Of a stretch of DNA of 64,000 nt, positions 1 through 8,281 are shown in pieces (within the stretch, counting starts at the first letter, position 1; the number at the start of each line of letters is the position of its first letter). The notes under the pieces are model-generated. The model was not told where the DNA came from, did no database searches, and was given only the letters and a program-made list of their open reading frames with translations. Both the position numbers and the translations under genes were made by a program. Source of the stretch: Maridesulfovibrio ferrireducens (GTDB taxonomy: Bacteria; Desulfobacterota; Desulfovibrionia; Desulfovibrionales; Desulfovibrionaceae); contig NZ_JAEINN010000004.1 of NCBI RefSeq assembly GCF_016342405.1, positions 62,001 through 126,000 of the forward strand, read 5' to 3'.

Positions 1-1
1 G

Positions 2-2191
2 AAAGATGTTGTTTATGACATCCCTTACGATACTACTCTTTTTGTTACAGCCTCCATTGATGAAGTTTTGAGCACTCTTTATGAAGCAATGTTTCTTGTT
101 TTCATAGTTGTCTTTATCTTTTTGCAAAATCTCAGGGCAACAATCGTTCCTATGCTTGCAGTGCCTGTTTCACTTGTGGGAACTTTTGCATTTTTCCAAG
201 TACTCGGATTCTCCATCAATACGCTGACCCTTTTCGGAATGGTTCTAGCCATCGGGATTGTTGTTGATGATGCCATTGTTGTCGTGGAAGCTGTTCAAAA
301 GAAAATTGACGAAGAAGGAATGGACTCAAGAACAGCAACAAAAGCGGCAATGAAAGAAGTTTCAGGTCCTATTGTTGCGACTACAATTGTTCTTATTGCT
401 GTATTTATTCCGGTTGCGTTCATGGGAGGTATAACCGGTCAGCTTTATAAACAGTTTGCGCTGACCCTTGCCGTTTCGGTCGCAATTTCGTCAGTAAATG
501 CATTGACTTTTTCTCCTGCCATGTGTGCTCTTCTGCTTCGTCCGCAAACGGAAGCCCGTGGTCCTCTGGGATGGTTTTTCAGAGTTTTTAATAAGTATTT
601 CAGTAAGGTTACGGCAGGTTACACCTTTGGTGTACGGCTTATGATCAGAAAAGCTTTTGTGTCCCTTACTTTTTTTGTCATTATTCTGGGTGGTGCATGG
701 GTCCTCTTCGGTTCAGTTCCGACCGGTTTTGTTCCTGACGAAGATCAGGGATACTTTATGGTTAATGTCCAGTTGCCGGAAGGAGCTTCTCTCCAGCGTT
801 CGGATGAAGCTGTAAAAGAAATTGAAAAAATCCTGAAAAATGAACCGGGAGTTAAAGATTTCTTTGCTCTTGGCGGTTTTAACCTGATAACATCTGCATA
901 TTCATCATATACTTCGACTGTTTTTGCCATATTGGAGCCTTGGGATGATCGTAAAGATCCATCTCTGAGTGTCGGGGCTATTATGCAGAAAACCCAGAAG
1001 AAATTTATGGGTATTCAGGATGCAAGAGTTTACAACTTCAATCCGCCTCCAATTAATGGAATCGGTTCAACCGGTGGTTTGCAGTTTGAATTGCAGGATA
1101 GATCAGGTGGGACAGTTGAAGAGTTGGCTCAGGCTGCGCGGGACTTTATGGCTAAAGCTTCACAGCGTCCTGAGATACAGAGTCAGTTTTCTTCTTTCAG
1201 TGCGAATGTGCCGCAGCTTTTTGTAAATGTTGACCGGGATAAAGTCAGCAAGCTTGGAATTCCTCTTAATGAAGTTTTCAGCGCTTTGCAGACATTTCTT
1301 GGCGGATATTATATTAATGATTTTAATAAATATGGTAGAACATACCGCGTAATGGCGCAGGCCGATTCGCAGTTCAGAACCAGTCCCGAGGATGTTTCCA
1401 AATTCTATGTGCGCGGGGACACGGGGCTGATGATTCCTCTTTCTACCTTGATAACAAAAGAGACAATACAGGGGCCGGAATATATCCGTCGTTACAATCT
1501 GTTCAGAGCTGTTGAAATAACAGCGGCAACCGCTCCCGGTTACAGTACCGGACAGGGAATTGCTGCTATGGAAGAGGTTGCCCATGAGGTTCTTCCTAGA
1601 GGATATGGTTTTGACTGGACGAATATAGCTTATCAGGAAAAGAAATCCGGCGGCGAAATTGTGGTTATTTTTGCTCTTGCGGTGCTTATGGTTTTTCTTG
1701 TTCTGGCAGCGCAGTATGAAAGCTGGATTATTCCTCTCGCCATTGTTTTTTCTGTGCCGCTCGGAGTTTTCGGGGCGATTGCCGGGCAATGGATGCGTGG
1801 TCTTGATAATAACGTTTACGCTCAAATCGGTTTAATTATGCTGATCGGTCTGGCGGCGAAGAATGCTATTTTGATAGTTGAGTTTGCTAAGCATAAGTAT
1901 GAAAGTGGTTTATCTGTGGTTGATGCGGCGGTTGAAGCTGCTCATTTGCGATTCCGCCCGATTTTGATGACTTCATTCGCGTTTATTCTCGGAGTTATTC
2001 CGCTTGTTGTCGCGACCGGTGCCGGTTCGGGTAGTCGTCATGCGCTGGGGACATCTGTTTTTGCAGGTATGATTGCGGCGACTATTTTAGGGGTTCTATT
2101 TGTACCTCTATTTTATGTGCAGCTCATTAAAATGATAGAAAAGAACAAAGCGAGAAAGACTAAAGGCGATTCTTCCGGTGATGAATCGTAG
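2..2191 (+). CDS. RND multidrug efflux transporter, inner-membrane subunit (5' partial)
   Basis: This is the C-terminal part of an AcrB/HAE1-type proton-driven exporter that works with a periplasmic adaptor and an outer-membrane channel. The reading frame is open from base 2, so the start lies before the window; about 730 of the usual 1,040 residues are present. Visible marks are the TM4 segment ending VVDDAIVVVE, whose two aspartates relay protons, and the TM10 segment AAKNAILIVEFAK with the conserved lysine. The periplasmic pore and docking regions lie between them. The partner adaptor is probably upstream, outside the window. The drug specificity cannot be read from sequence. Confidence 0.95.
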   Translation, partial: KDVVYDIPYDTTLFVTASIDEVLSTLYEAMFLVFIVVFIFLQNLRATIVPMLAVPVSLVGTFAFFQVLGFSINTLTLFGMVLAIGIVVDDAIVVVEAVQKKIDEEGMDSRTATKAAMKEVSGPIVATTIVLIAVFIPVAFMGGITGQLYKQFALTLAVSVAISSVNALTFSPAMCALLLRPQTEARGPLGWFFRVFNKYFSKVTAGYTFGVRLMIRKAFVSLTFFVIILGGAWVLFGSVPTGFVPDEDQGYFMVNVQLPEGASLQRSDEAVKEIEKILKNEPGVKDFFALGGFNLITSAYSSYTSTVFAILEPWDDRKDPSLSVGAIMQKTQKKFMGIQDARVYNFNPPPINGIGSTGGLQFELQDRSGGTVEELAQAARDFMAKASQRPEIQSQFSSFSANVPQLFVNVDRDKVSKLGIPLNEVFSALQTFLGGYYINDFNKYGRTYRVMAQADSQFRTSPEDVSKFYVRGDTGLMIPLSTLITKETIQGPEYIRRYNLFRAVEITAATAPGYSTGQGIAAMEEVAHEVLPRGYGFDWTNIAYQEKKSGGEIVVIFALAVLMVFLVLAAQYESWIIPLAIVFSVPLGVFGAIAGQWMRGLDNNVYAQIGLIMLIGLAAKNAILIVEFAKHKYESGLSVVDAAVEAAHLRFRPILMTSFAFILGVIPLVVATGAGSGSRHALGTSVFAGMIAATILGVLFVPLFYVQLIKMIEKNKARKTKGDSSGDES

Positions 2192-2254
2192 AAAGTAAAA
2201 AGAATAATTCATCAGATTTGGTTGTTTTCTGTAAAACGGAAGACTTATAAAAAT

Positions 2255-2303
2255 TAAAAGATCCTTTTTGCAAATATTGATTTGTAAGAAGGATCTTTTT
2301 TTT
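2255..2303. terminator. Rho-independent terminator, bidirectional
   Basis: The arms AAAAGATCCTT (2256-2266) and AAGGATCTTTT (2289-2299) pair and are followed by a run of T on the plus strand; the minus strand also ends in T-rich sequence. It can stop the RND gene and the converging PAP2 operon. Confidence 0.75.
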
Positions 2304-2393
2304 GGGAATAAAAGATAGTTTTTTAGATTCGGTGAATGGGAACTGGCAAAGTCAAAATAATGTAAACGGCTTATAGTCAGTGTGCTTTTGAGT

Positions 2394-3032
2394 TCAGCGT
2401 AAGTAGCGTGTGTCCCTGAAAATGAAATAGTAACTCCATGCTGCGCAAGCCATTCCGATGAAAGCTCCGAATATTACATCCGAAGGGTAATGCTTACTCA
2501 CAGCAATTCTGCTGAGACCTATCAATACAGCCAGAATCAGTGGCAGGCAGCGTCTTTTTGGTAAAAGCAGCGCAATAGGACAGGTTAAAGAGAAAGCGCG
2601 TAGAGTGTGTCCTGACGGGAATGAATGTTTAAGATATTTATCTGAAAACCAGGTGAAGCCGTAAGATCCGTTCTCAAAAAAAAGAAGCGGCCTGTAACGG
2701 GCGAAAAACCATTTCAATTCATCACCGATCAGCATTGCACTTCCTGTTGCAAGGGCAATAAAAAGCAAGCTGCGGGAGCGCATACTCTGCCCATTAACTA
2801 CAGCGTCACATACTCCGGTTAAAAGAGTTGCGAAGGTTATAGTTTGAACCACATGTTCTGATGCCAACGCGCTTATTCCCTTACCGAGTGTTACCAGAAA
2901 AGAGTTCTTAAGGGCATGAGCGCCTTTCGCGATGGGTAGATCGAGGAACTGATAGAACAGCACAATGGTGATCAAGGTAAGTATACCGATGACTATTGTT
3001 AGTTTTCCGAGTTTGTCTGAATCTCGAAACAT
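2394..3032 (-). CDS. PAP2-family membrane phosphatase
   Basis: A 212-residue integral membrane protein with the three-part phosphatidic acid phosphatase signature: KWFFARYRP (residues 107-115), PSGH (139-142) and SRIAVSKHYPSD (174-185). Such enzymes remove phosphate from lipid or isoprenoid phosphates on the outer face of the membrane; whether this one acts on phosphatidate, undecaprenyl diphosphate or another lipid cannot be told. About five hydrophobic segments are visible. It is the second gene of a two-gene minus-strand operon, 18 bases after the META lipoprotein gene. Confidence 0.88.
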   Translation of the reverse strand: MFRDSDKLGKLTIVIGILTLITIVLFYQFLDLPIAKGAHALKNSFLVTLGKGISALASEHVVQTITFATLLTGVCDAVVNGQSMRSRSLLFIALATGSAMLIGDELKWFFARYRPLLFFENGSYGFTWFSDKYLKHSFPSGHTLRAFSLTCPIALLLPKRRCLPLILAVLIGLSRIAVSKHYPSDVIFGAFIGMACAAWSYYFIFRDTRYLR

Positions 3033-3050
3033 ATCTATTTCTCCGGTAGA

Positions 3051-3482
3051 CTATTCCATGCGCGAAAAGCGGAGGGTTCTTCCATTGCCTTCCATGAAGA
3101 GCAGACCGTTTTCTGTTTTAATACTTAGAGGTTGACCGAGAGCTTCAAAAAATTTGAATTCCTGATGATCAAGTGCTTCTCCGCAGGCCATGCGAGTACT
3201 TGCAAGTGGTCCTGTTTCGACTTTTTGATCATTAAAAGTGTAGCTTCCGCTGAAACGATTGCACCCGCCTGATCCTGATATTTTCCCGTCTTCAGAAAAC
3301 ATAAGCCATGACTGTGCGAAATCGATAACACCCTTACCGTCGAGATCTTCAAGAACCCATTTTGTTTGTAATGGCAGTTCGGGAGATTGCGTGGTTTTGG
3401 AACCGGCGCAGTTTGCCAAAAAAAGTGTCAGGCAGATAAAAAGAATTTTAAATGTCGTAGATGAGATGTCTTTTTTTGTCAT
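3051..3482 (-). CDS. META-domain lipoprotein (HslJ-like)
   Basis: A 143-residue exported protein. The N-terminus is a signal peptide ending in the lipobox LANC with Cys at residue 25, so it should be lipidated. The rest is a META domain: a W-V-L-E start, the conserved GSGGCNRFSGSY core and the downstream TRMAC with its second cysteine. META/HslJ proteins are linked to heat or antibiotic stress in other bacteria, but their biochemical role is not settled. It is the first gene of the operon with the PAP2 phosphatase. Confidence 0.85.
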   Translation of the reverse strand: MTKKDISSTTFKILFICLTLFLANCAGSKTTQSPELPLQTKWVLEDLDGKGVIDFAQSWLMFSEDGKISGSGGCNRFSGSYTFNDQKVETGPLASTRMACGEALDHQEFKFFEALGQPLSIKTENGLLFMEGNGRTLRFSRME

Positions 3483-3563
3483 TATTCAGATCCTCCGTGA
3501 GTGTAATATAATCTGAAAATGATATTTACGATATGGGAAAATATTGTTGAAGCTGGAGGCCCT

Positions 3564-4334
3564 TTATTCTGAGCTTAATCCGCAAAGCATATGTCCAAGT
3601 ATCAATCCGCACTTTTCTTCGCAGGAAGAATAAAACTGCTTATGCTGCTTGGAGCCGGAGCGGTTTTCTTTGCCGTAATAAAATTCAGCTATGCCGCGCG
3701 GTGTCAGCCCGTTGCGTAAAGCGAAATTAAGGAGCTTCGGAGCGCAGCAATCACCTGTGCCGGTTGGAATTCCTTTGTTGGAAGGAGCTACTTCCGGTAG
3801 GATTTTAGTTTCTCCGGTGAAGTTGGGTAAACGATATATGGCGTGGATTTTTTGCATCAAATCGCGGGACATTTGTTTGCGGTGCAGGGAAAGTTCTTTG
3901 CGTTCTTTTGATTCGGCTGGGAACAGTTCCATTTCTCTGCCGATTCTTTTGATTTCGAGTTCCGTAGTTTTGGTAAGAGAATCAAATTCGGTGGTATCAA
4001 TTATGGGTGCAACCCATCCAGCAACTTCCCATATGCCGTTATATTGACCTGAGAAAGCATAAGCAGCATCGGTTTTCCCTTGATTATCTGTGTAAGTCAT
4101 TACGCCGAACATTTGTCCCCGGGCATTGCCGAAAAGATAATCGGTGGACAAATCCGGATTCGCATCAGCGGAAGGGACGGTGAAATCTATGCGCTTTTCC
4201 CTGTCCAGTTTTTTCATGAGAAGTTCACACAATTCGAGGGTGTTCTTCGATCCTAACGTATGAGTTGTCTTGCATTTTTCGCAGAATCCTGAATACATAA
4301 TATCCGCTAATGCAGGCTGTTTTTTATTGCTCAT
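3564..4334 (-). CDS. Stand-alone homologue of the N-terminal domain of long RluA-type pseudouridine synthases
   Basis: A 256-residue protein without a catalytic synthase domain. The segments GQMFGVMTYTD...YAFSGQ (about 73-96), a charged helical middle, GTGDCCAPKLLNFALRNGL (about 192-210), AEFYYG and the C-terminal FYSSC...KCGLILGHMLCGL match, as I recall the family, the N-terminal extension of the roughly 550-residue RluA-like synthases of gamma-proteobacteria. A CEKC pair near residue 18 may bind metal together with the later cysteines. The matching catalytic half, without this extension, appears as a separate gene at 13439-14083. The gene sits downstream of greA behind a terminator. I infer an RNA-related role; none is proven. 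Confidence 0.6.
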   Translation of the reverse strand: MSNKKQPALADIMYSGFCEKCKTTHTLGSKNTLELCELLMKKLDREKRIDFTVPSADANPDLSTDYLFGNARGQMFGVMTYTDNQGKTDAAYAFSGQYNGIWEVAGWVAPIIDTTEFDSLTKTTELEIKRIGREMELFPAESKERKELSLHRKQMSRDLMQKIHAIYRLPNFTGETKILPEVAPSNKGIPTGTGDCCAPKLLNFALRNGLTPRGIAEFYYGKENRSGSKQHKQFYSSCEEKCGLILGHMLCGLSSE

Positions 4335-4356
4335 ATTCGTTTGGTTGCTCTCAAAA

Positions 4357-4390
4357 AGAAAAAGGGGTTGCGCGTAAGCACATCCCCTTT
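4357..4390 (-). terminator. Terminator downstream of greA
   Basis: AAAGGGG (4361-4367) pairs with CCCCTTT (4384-4390). On the minus strand the stem is followed by TTCTTTTT. It separates greA from the gene at 3564-4334. Confidence 0.7.
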
Positions 4391-4448
4391 AAAAATCTAT
4401 TTTCAGAAGCCGCATATTGCTGCCCTGTAATACGTTCACGGAAGTCCG

Positions 4449-4931
4449 TTAGGAAACGTGTCCCTTAAAGGTCACAGATACAATTCCATATTCGATCTTT
4501 CCGCGAGGCGCGTTAACCAGAGCTTCGTCGCCTTCTTCTTTTCCAAGTAGAGCCTGTCCCACTGGGGATTCAATAGAGATGATTCCCTTTTTGAAATCAC
4601 TTTCGTCGGGGCCCATTATTGTATATATTTTTGTATCGCCTGTTTCAATATCTTCCAGCTCAACAGTTGCTCCAAAAATTATTTTGGACCCTCCGAGTGT
4701 AGCCAGATCAATAATATTAAAATGAGGGATTCGGGATTCAATATAATTTATTTTAGCTTCCATCATTCCCTGACGCTCACGCGCAGCATGGTAGCCCCCG
4801 TTTTCCTTAAGGTCGCCTTCTTCGCGAGCTTCTTTGATTGCTTTGATTACGCCTGGACGTTCTCTTTTCAGAGAATCCAGTTCTTTCTTAATCTTGGCAA
4901 AGCCTTCTTTTGAAATGGGTATCGTGCTCAT
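4449..4931 (-). CDS. greA: Transcription elongation factor GreA
   Basis: GreA rescues backtracked RNA polymerase by stimulating cleavage of the 3' end of the transcript. The 160-residue product has the normal layout: an N-terminal coiled-coil starting MSTIPISKEGFAKIKKELDSL, with the acidic tip in the REEGDLKENGGYHAARE region, then a C-terminal FKBP-like domain. I chose the ATG at 4931 because it gives the usual family length and follows TTTGAGG at normal spacing; the frame is open further upstream to 5057, but that extension is rich in Cys and Ser and unlike any GreA. It appears to be monocistronic. Confidence 0.93.
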   Translation of the reverse strand: MSTIPISKEGFAKIKKELDSLKRERPGVIKAIKEAREEGDLKENGGYHAARERQGMMEAKINYIESRIPHFNIIDLATLGGSKIIFGATVELEDIETGDTKIYTIMGPDESDFKKGIISIESPVGQALLGKEEGDEALVNAPRGKIEYGIVSVTFKGHVS

Positions 4932-5337
4932 TTCATAAACCTCAAATTTTTCCTCGGTGGTGTCAATAAAAATGCAGCCGCAACCGGAGCGATTTCCGGA
5001 AGAGAAGCTGCTTAGTACGGTGCAACATTCAGTTGCTGAAATACTTGCGTAGAACATCCACGCTCTATGGTCAAGAAGCTTTTATATGTCTAACGAGCAG
5101 AATGTGTGGTTATTTTTTAGTTGGGTTTGTATAATTGCGGTCTGAGCAGAGTGGGGTTATTTGAAAAATAAATACATTTCGAGGTGCTACTTTAGGATTA
5201 TAATAGACCTTATCTAAAAGATCCTCAATTTAGGGGCTCGGTTCCCTTGAAGTTTGTGGCGAATAATTAATAAGGTAGGTCCTGCAGGCAGGCGCGTCCT
5301 ACGCATTGTTGTTAACTCTGTGTATAGGTTTAGATAA
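4932..5337. other. Intergenic region between greA and the HD-GYP gene
   Basis: This 406-base divergent region must hold the promoters of greA (minus) and of the HD-GYP gene (plus). The only structure I see is a G+C-rich patch at 5275-5305 containing CCTGCAGG. I recognise no riboswitch and no convincing operator. Confidence 0.4.
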
Positions 5338-6528
5338 ATGGCTGATAACGTAAAAGCTATTAAGAAAAAAGATGTTAAGCCCGGTATGTATATTCGCGGG
5401 TACGGTAAGGGGTCTTTTCTTGACCCGCAAGTTGAAGTCGGCAGATTTATAGAATCTTTTGATGATATTGCAAAATATCTTCCTGATGACACAGAGCAGG
5501 TTGAAATCCTTACAGACAAAATTCTGGATATCCCTGACAAAAAAGAGACTAAGTCAAAGCGGACAGCAGATGCTGCGGCTCAAGATTTGGCGGAGGCTTT
5601 GCCTGCAGCACGTAAGGTGCACGGCGAAGCTATGAGCTATGTAAAAAAAATGGTAAGCGACATTCGTGATGGTAAGAGTGTTGATATTGCAGATGTGGAA
5701 TCAATTGTAGATCAGATTATTGAGAATGTTTCTGTTAATAAATCAGCATCAATGACTTTGTCTTTTCTCAAAAATTATGACGAATACACCTATACTCATT
5801 GCATAAATGTCAATTTGTATTCTGTGCTGCTGGGAAAAGATCTCGGGCTGGATAGAGCCGCTTTGCAGCGGTTAGGGGTCGCCGCCTTGTTTCATGATGT
5901 AGGAAAGGGGCAGATTTCTAATAAGGTTTTGAATAAACCGGGTAAGCTTACGGATGAAGAATACGATATAATGAAGAGTCATTCGTTGCTGGGATTGAAA
6001 ATTTTAAGATCAGTAGAAGGGATGCGGAAAGATATTCTTCGAGGTGTAGTTGAGCATCATGAGCGATTTAATGGAACAGGTTATCCTTACAGCCTTGCCG
6101 GAGATGGAATTCATCCTTTCGGACGAATGATAGCCATTGCTGATGTTTATGACGCTCTCACCAGTGTCAGAGTTTATAAAAAGGCTATGACCGCATCCAA
6201 GACATTAAGTCTTATGTATAAATGGAAGGGTACTGACTTTGATCCTGCTTATTTTAATCGTTTTGTAATGGTTATGGGTATTTATCCTCCAGGTACATTC
6301 GTTCAATTGGAAGATAAGAGATTTGCATTGGTCCTTGAAACAAATGATGATGCCCCTCAAAAACCGATGGTTAAGGTGCTTTTTGATAAAAAGATGCGGC
6401 CTGTTGTTTCCGAGTGTATTGATTTAAATTCTTATGGTATGGAAGGGCAGGGAATGAAAGTCCTTTGTCAAATTGATCCTTCGGAACTGGGCATAGACTT
6501 GAAACGGCTTACGGGGTTTTTAACTTGA
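5338..6528 (+). CDS. HD-GYP domain protein, probable cyclic-di-GMP phosphodiesterase
   Basis: A 396-residue cytoplasmic protein. The N-terminus (about 1-70, starting near KKKDVKPGMYI) resembles DUF3391, a common partner of HD-GYP domains. The catalytic domain spans about 145-320 and keeps the family signatures: FHDVGKG with the HD pair at 186-187, KSHSLLG, EHHERFNGTGYP (239-250) with the GYP motif, and IADVYDALTS. HD-GYP enzymes hydrolyse cyclic di-GMP. There is no membrane segment or receiver domain, so the input signal is unknown. A methyltransferase gene follows after 13 bases, probably in the same transcript. Confidence 0.9.
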   Translation: MADNVKAIKKKDVKPGMYIRGYGKGSFLDPQVEVGRFIESFDDIAKYLPDDTEQVEILTDKILDIPDKKETKSKRTADAAAQDLAEALPAARKVHGEAMSYVKKMVSDIRDGKSVDIADVESIVDQIIENVSVNKSASMTLSFLKNYDEYTYTHCINVNLYSVLLGKDLGLDRAALQRLGVAALFHDVGKGQISNKVLNKPGKLTDEEYDIMKSHSLLGLKILRSVEGMRKDILRGVVEHHERFNGTGYPYSLAGDGIHPFGRMIAIADVYDALTSVRVYKKAMTASKTLSLMYKWKGTDFDPAYFNRFVMVMGIYPPGTFVQLEDKRFALVLETNDDAPQKPMVKVLFDKKMRPVVSECIDLNSYGMEGQGMKVLCQIDPSELGIDLKRLTGFLT

Positions 6529-6541
6529 GGAGATATAAAGT

Positions 6542-7081
6542 ATGCATGTTTGTCCATGGTGGTTGACGTATACTTTTGATAATTTTTTACGGCGTATGCT
6601 TGATCCTGTGGATGATGCTTTGTCAAAATGGGTGAAACCCGGAATGACCGTGTTAGATTTCGGTTGCGGGTTTGGGCATTACTCTATTGGAGCGGCTCAG
6701 CTTGTTGGCAAGGGCGGAAAAGTTATTGCCGTTGATCTTCAGGATAAGATGCTCGAGATCGCGATGGAGCGGGCGGCTAGAGCCGGTGTTGATGATATTA
6801 TTTCCCCGCATAAATGCGGACCTCTAAAAATTGGTTACACCGGAAAGGTTGATTTTGTAGTTTCCGGTCATGTCCTGCACGAAACTCCGGATTTGGAAGG
6901 AGCCTTCAGGGAAGTATTTTCTGTGCTCAAGCCCGGCGGAGGGTTCTATTTCACGGAACCGAGAATGCACGTGAAGGATGAATTTTACCGTGCTGAATTA
7001 GCCACTGCGGCAAAAGTCGGATTTAAAGTCACGGAACTACCTTCTGTGCTGCTTGCATACAGAGCTTATCTCAGCAAGTAG
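6542..7081 (+). CDS. Class I SAM-dependent methyltransferase
   Basis: A 179-residue Rossmann-fold methyltransferase of the UbiE/Methyltransf_11 kind. Motif I is VLDFGCGFGHYSIGAA (about 38-53), the acidic residue after strand 2 lies in VIAVDLQDKML, and the post-I region has VVSGHVLHE. The start is fixed by a good ribosome site, GAGGAGATATAAAG, just upstream. It is co-oriented with the HD-GYP gene 13 bases ahead. The substrate is not evident; a small molecule is more likely than a protein. Confidence 0.85.
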   Translation: MHVCPWWLTYTFDNFLRRMLDPVDDALSKWVKPGMTVLDFGCGFGHYSIGAAQLVGKGGKVIAVDLQDKMLEIAMERAARAGVDDIISPHKCGPLKIGYTGKVDFVVSGHVLHETPDLEGAFREVFSVLKPGGGFYFTEPRMHVKDEFYRAELATAAKVGFKVTELPSVLLAYRAYLSK

Positions 7082-7086
7082 ATCTT

Positions 7087-7386
7087 TTAAATTACAAAAC
7101 TCATGTCTGAGAAAACTTTCTCTTCATCATATAATGAAGGGTATTTTTCTGATATCAGATTCATTGTTTCAAAAAATGCATCCCACCCTGCTGCTTCCGC
7201 CTCTTTCTTTTTATCCACAAACAATTTGAAGATCAGCCCTCTGGGACATTTTGTCATGTTCAGTTCAAGTACTCCAACGGGCGTTGATTCCAGCCAGACG
7301 GCAGACCATGCGGTTCTGTCCCCTTCTGTTTTTTTATATTTTTCAAAATAAGCTTCGAATATTCTTTCAATTTCATCGCGCTGCAT
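7087..7386 (-). CDS. Hypothetical protein, 99 residues
   Basis: I do not recognise this protein. It is soluble, mixed charge, begins MQRDEIERIFEAYFEKYKK and contains the strand-like stretch AWSAVWLESTPVGVLELNM and a helical DAFFETMNLI. A strong ribosome site, AGGAAGGA, lies eight bases before the ATG, which supports expression. It converges on the methyltransferase with only five bases between the stops and stands alone on its strand. Confidence 0.6.
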   Translation of the reverse strand: MQRDEIERIFEAYFEKYKKTEGDRTAWSAVWLESTPVGVLELNMTKCPRGLIFKLFVDKKKEAEAAGWDAFFETMNLISEKYPSLYDEEKVFSDMSFVI

Positions 7387-8281
7387 AATAATTCCTTCCT
7401 GAGTCTATGGTTGGATAAAAATACTTACTTTTTTACTTTACTCTTTTTCTTGAATGGCAGGCAAGTTTGACTTTGCAAAGGTTAAATATTGCAAATTTGT
7501 ACTTTAAGGTCTTTTTACAGAGAATATATTGACAAAAATGTTATAAATGTCCGTGTTTGCACAGGTGAATTAAGGTTATTCCTTGGCAAGGAATATTTAG
7601 AGTATATTAAATCAGTCTGTATCCTATATATAATAGGCATGAACTCGGCTTTTAATGTTTAACCATACTATGACAATTATGGCATTTTTAGTGTTTCAAG
7701 CTTAGATAGTTTGGTGCAGGAGCGTATTTTGCAAAAAATGGTAAGTCTGGTTAGGTTTGGCCTTAATATTGAGTATAATTAGTTTTATTAAGTTGTTTCA
7801 GTATGTTATAGCGTTTCGAAAAACGTAAAGAAGAGGGGCCTCTTTAAGGTCTGTTGCGGAAAAAGAATGGAGGTGAAAGAGGTGAAATAAGAATTTTAAC
7901 CAAAAAAAACTCCATTTTCGTATTTTTGTTTGCCAAAATTGTTCCTTTCTGCCATTGTGGTCTTCCTGAATCGCTCTAATCTGCAAAAAACGACCTTTTT
8001 ATTCTGGTTTTGATTCTTTTTTTTGAGCACCGAATAACTTCAACACCAATTTTGAGGGGTGGAAAGACTCAAAATGTAAAGGTGTCCGCTCCGCTTGATG
8101 ACAATTCTCGAGTTTACTGATTAGAGCCGGGGTGGCTGAGTTAAAAATACATTTCAAGCAACATTTTCTGTAGCCGTGTAAAAGATATTTAGAATTGAGT
8201 TGGTAAAATATACTAGATTGTATATATCTTTAAGTAACTGCAAGAATGTGGAACCTTATAATCATGGAGTGATCTGACAAT
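7387..8281. other. Long leader/intergenic region upstream of the glutamate synthase operon
   Basis: These 895 bases contain no convincing gene. Notable are a sigma-54-like match at 7717-7733 with the GG and GC elements ten bases apart, a short dyad AAGAGG/CCTCTT at about 7832-7845, and a nested stem at 8043-8085 described separately. The size suggests a regulated promoter and a long untranslated leader for the downstream operon. Confidence 0.45.
8043..8085 (+). promoter_or_regulatory. Candidate structured RNA element in the glutamate synthase leader
   Basis: ACACC (8043-8047) pairs with GGTGT (8081-8085), and inside it TTTTGAG (8050-8056) pairs with CTCAAAA (8068-8074), leaving an 11-base purine-rich loop. 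The nested helix lies about 200 bases before the first ATG. I cannot assign it to a known riboswitch. Confidence 0.3.

Noticed and set aside
1160-1825. 221-codon open frame on the minus strand inside the RND gene
   Set aside because: It lies wholly inside a clearly coding region on the other strand, has no ribosome site and a low-complexity composition.
5275-5305. G+C-rich palindromic patch ahead of the HD-GYP gene as a cyclic-di-GMP riboswitch
   Set aside because: It lacks the conserved GEMM core sequences and is too short.
7798-7986. 62-codon minus-strand frame in the glutamate synthase leader
   Set aside because: Starts at TTG without a ribosome site, has a composition typical of non-coding DNA, and shows no recognisable feature.
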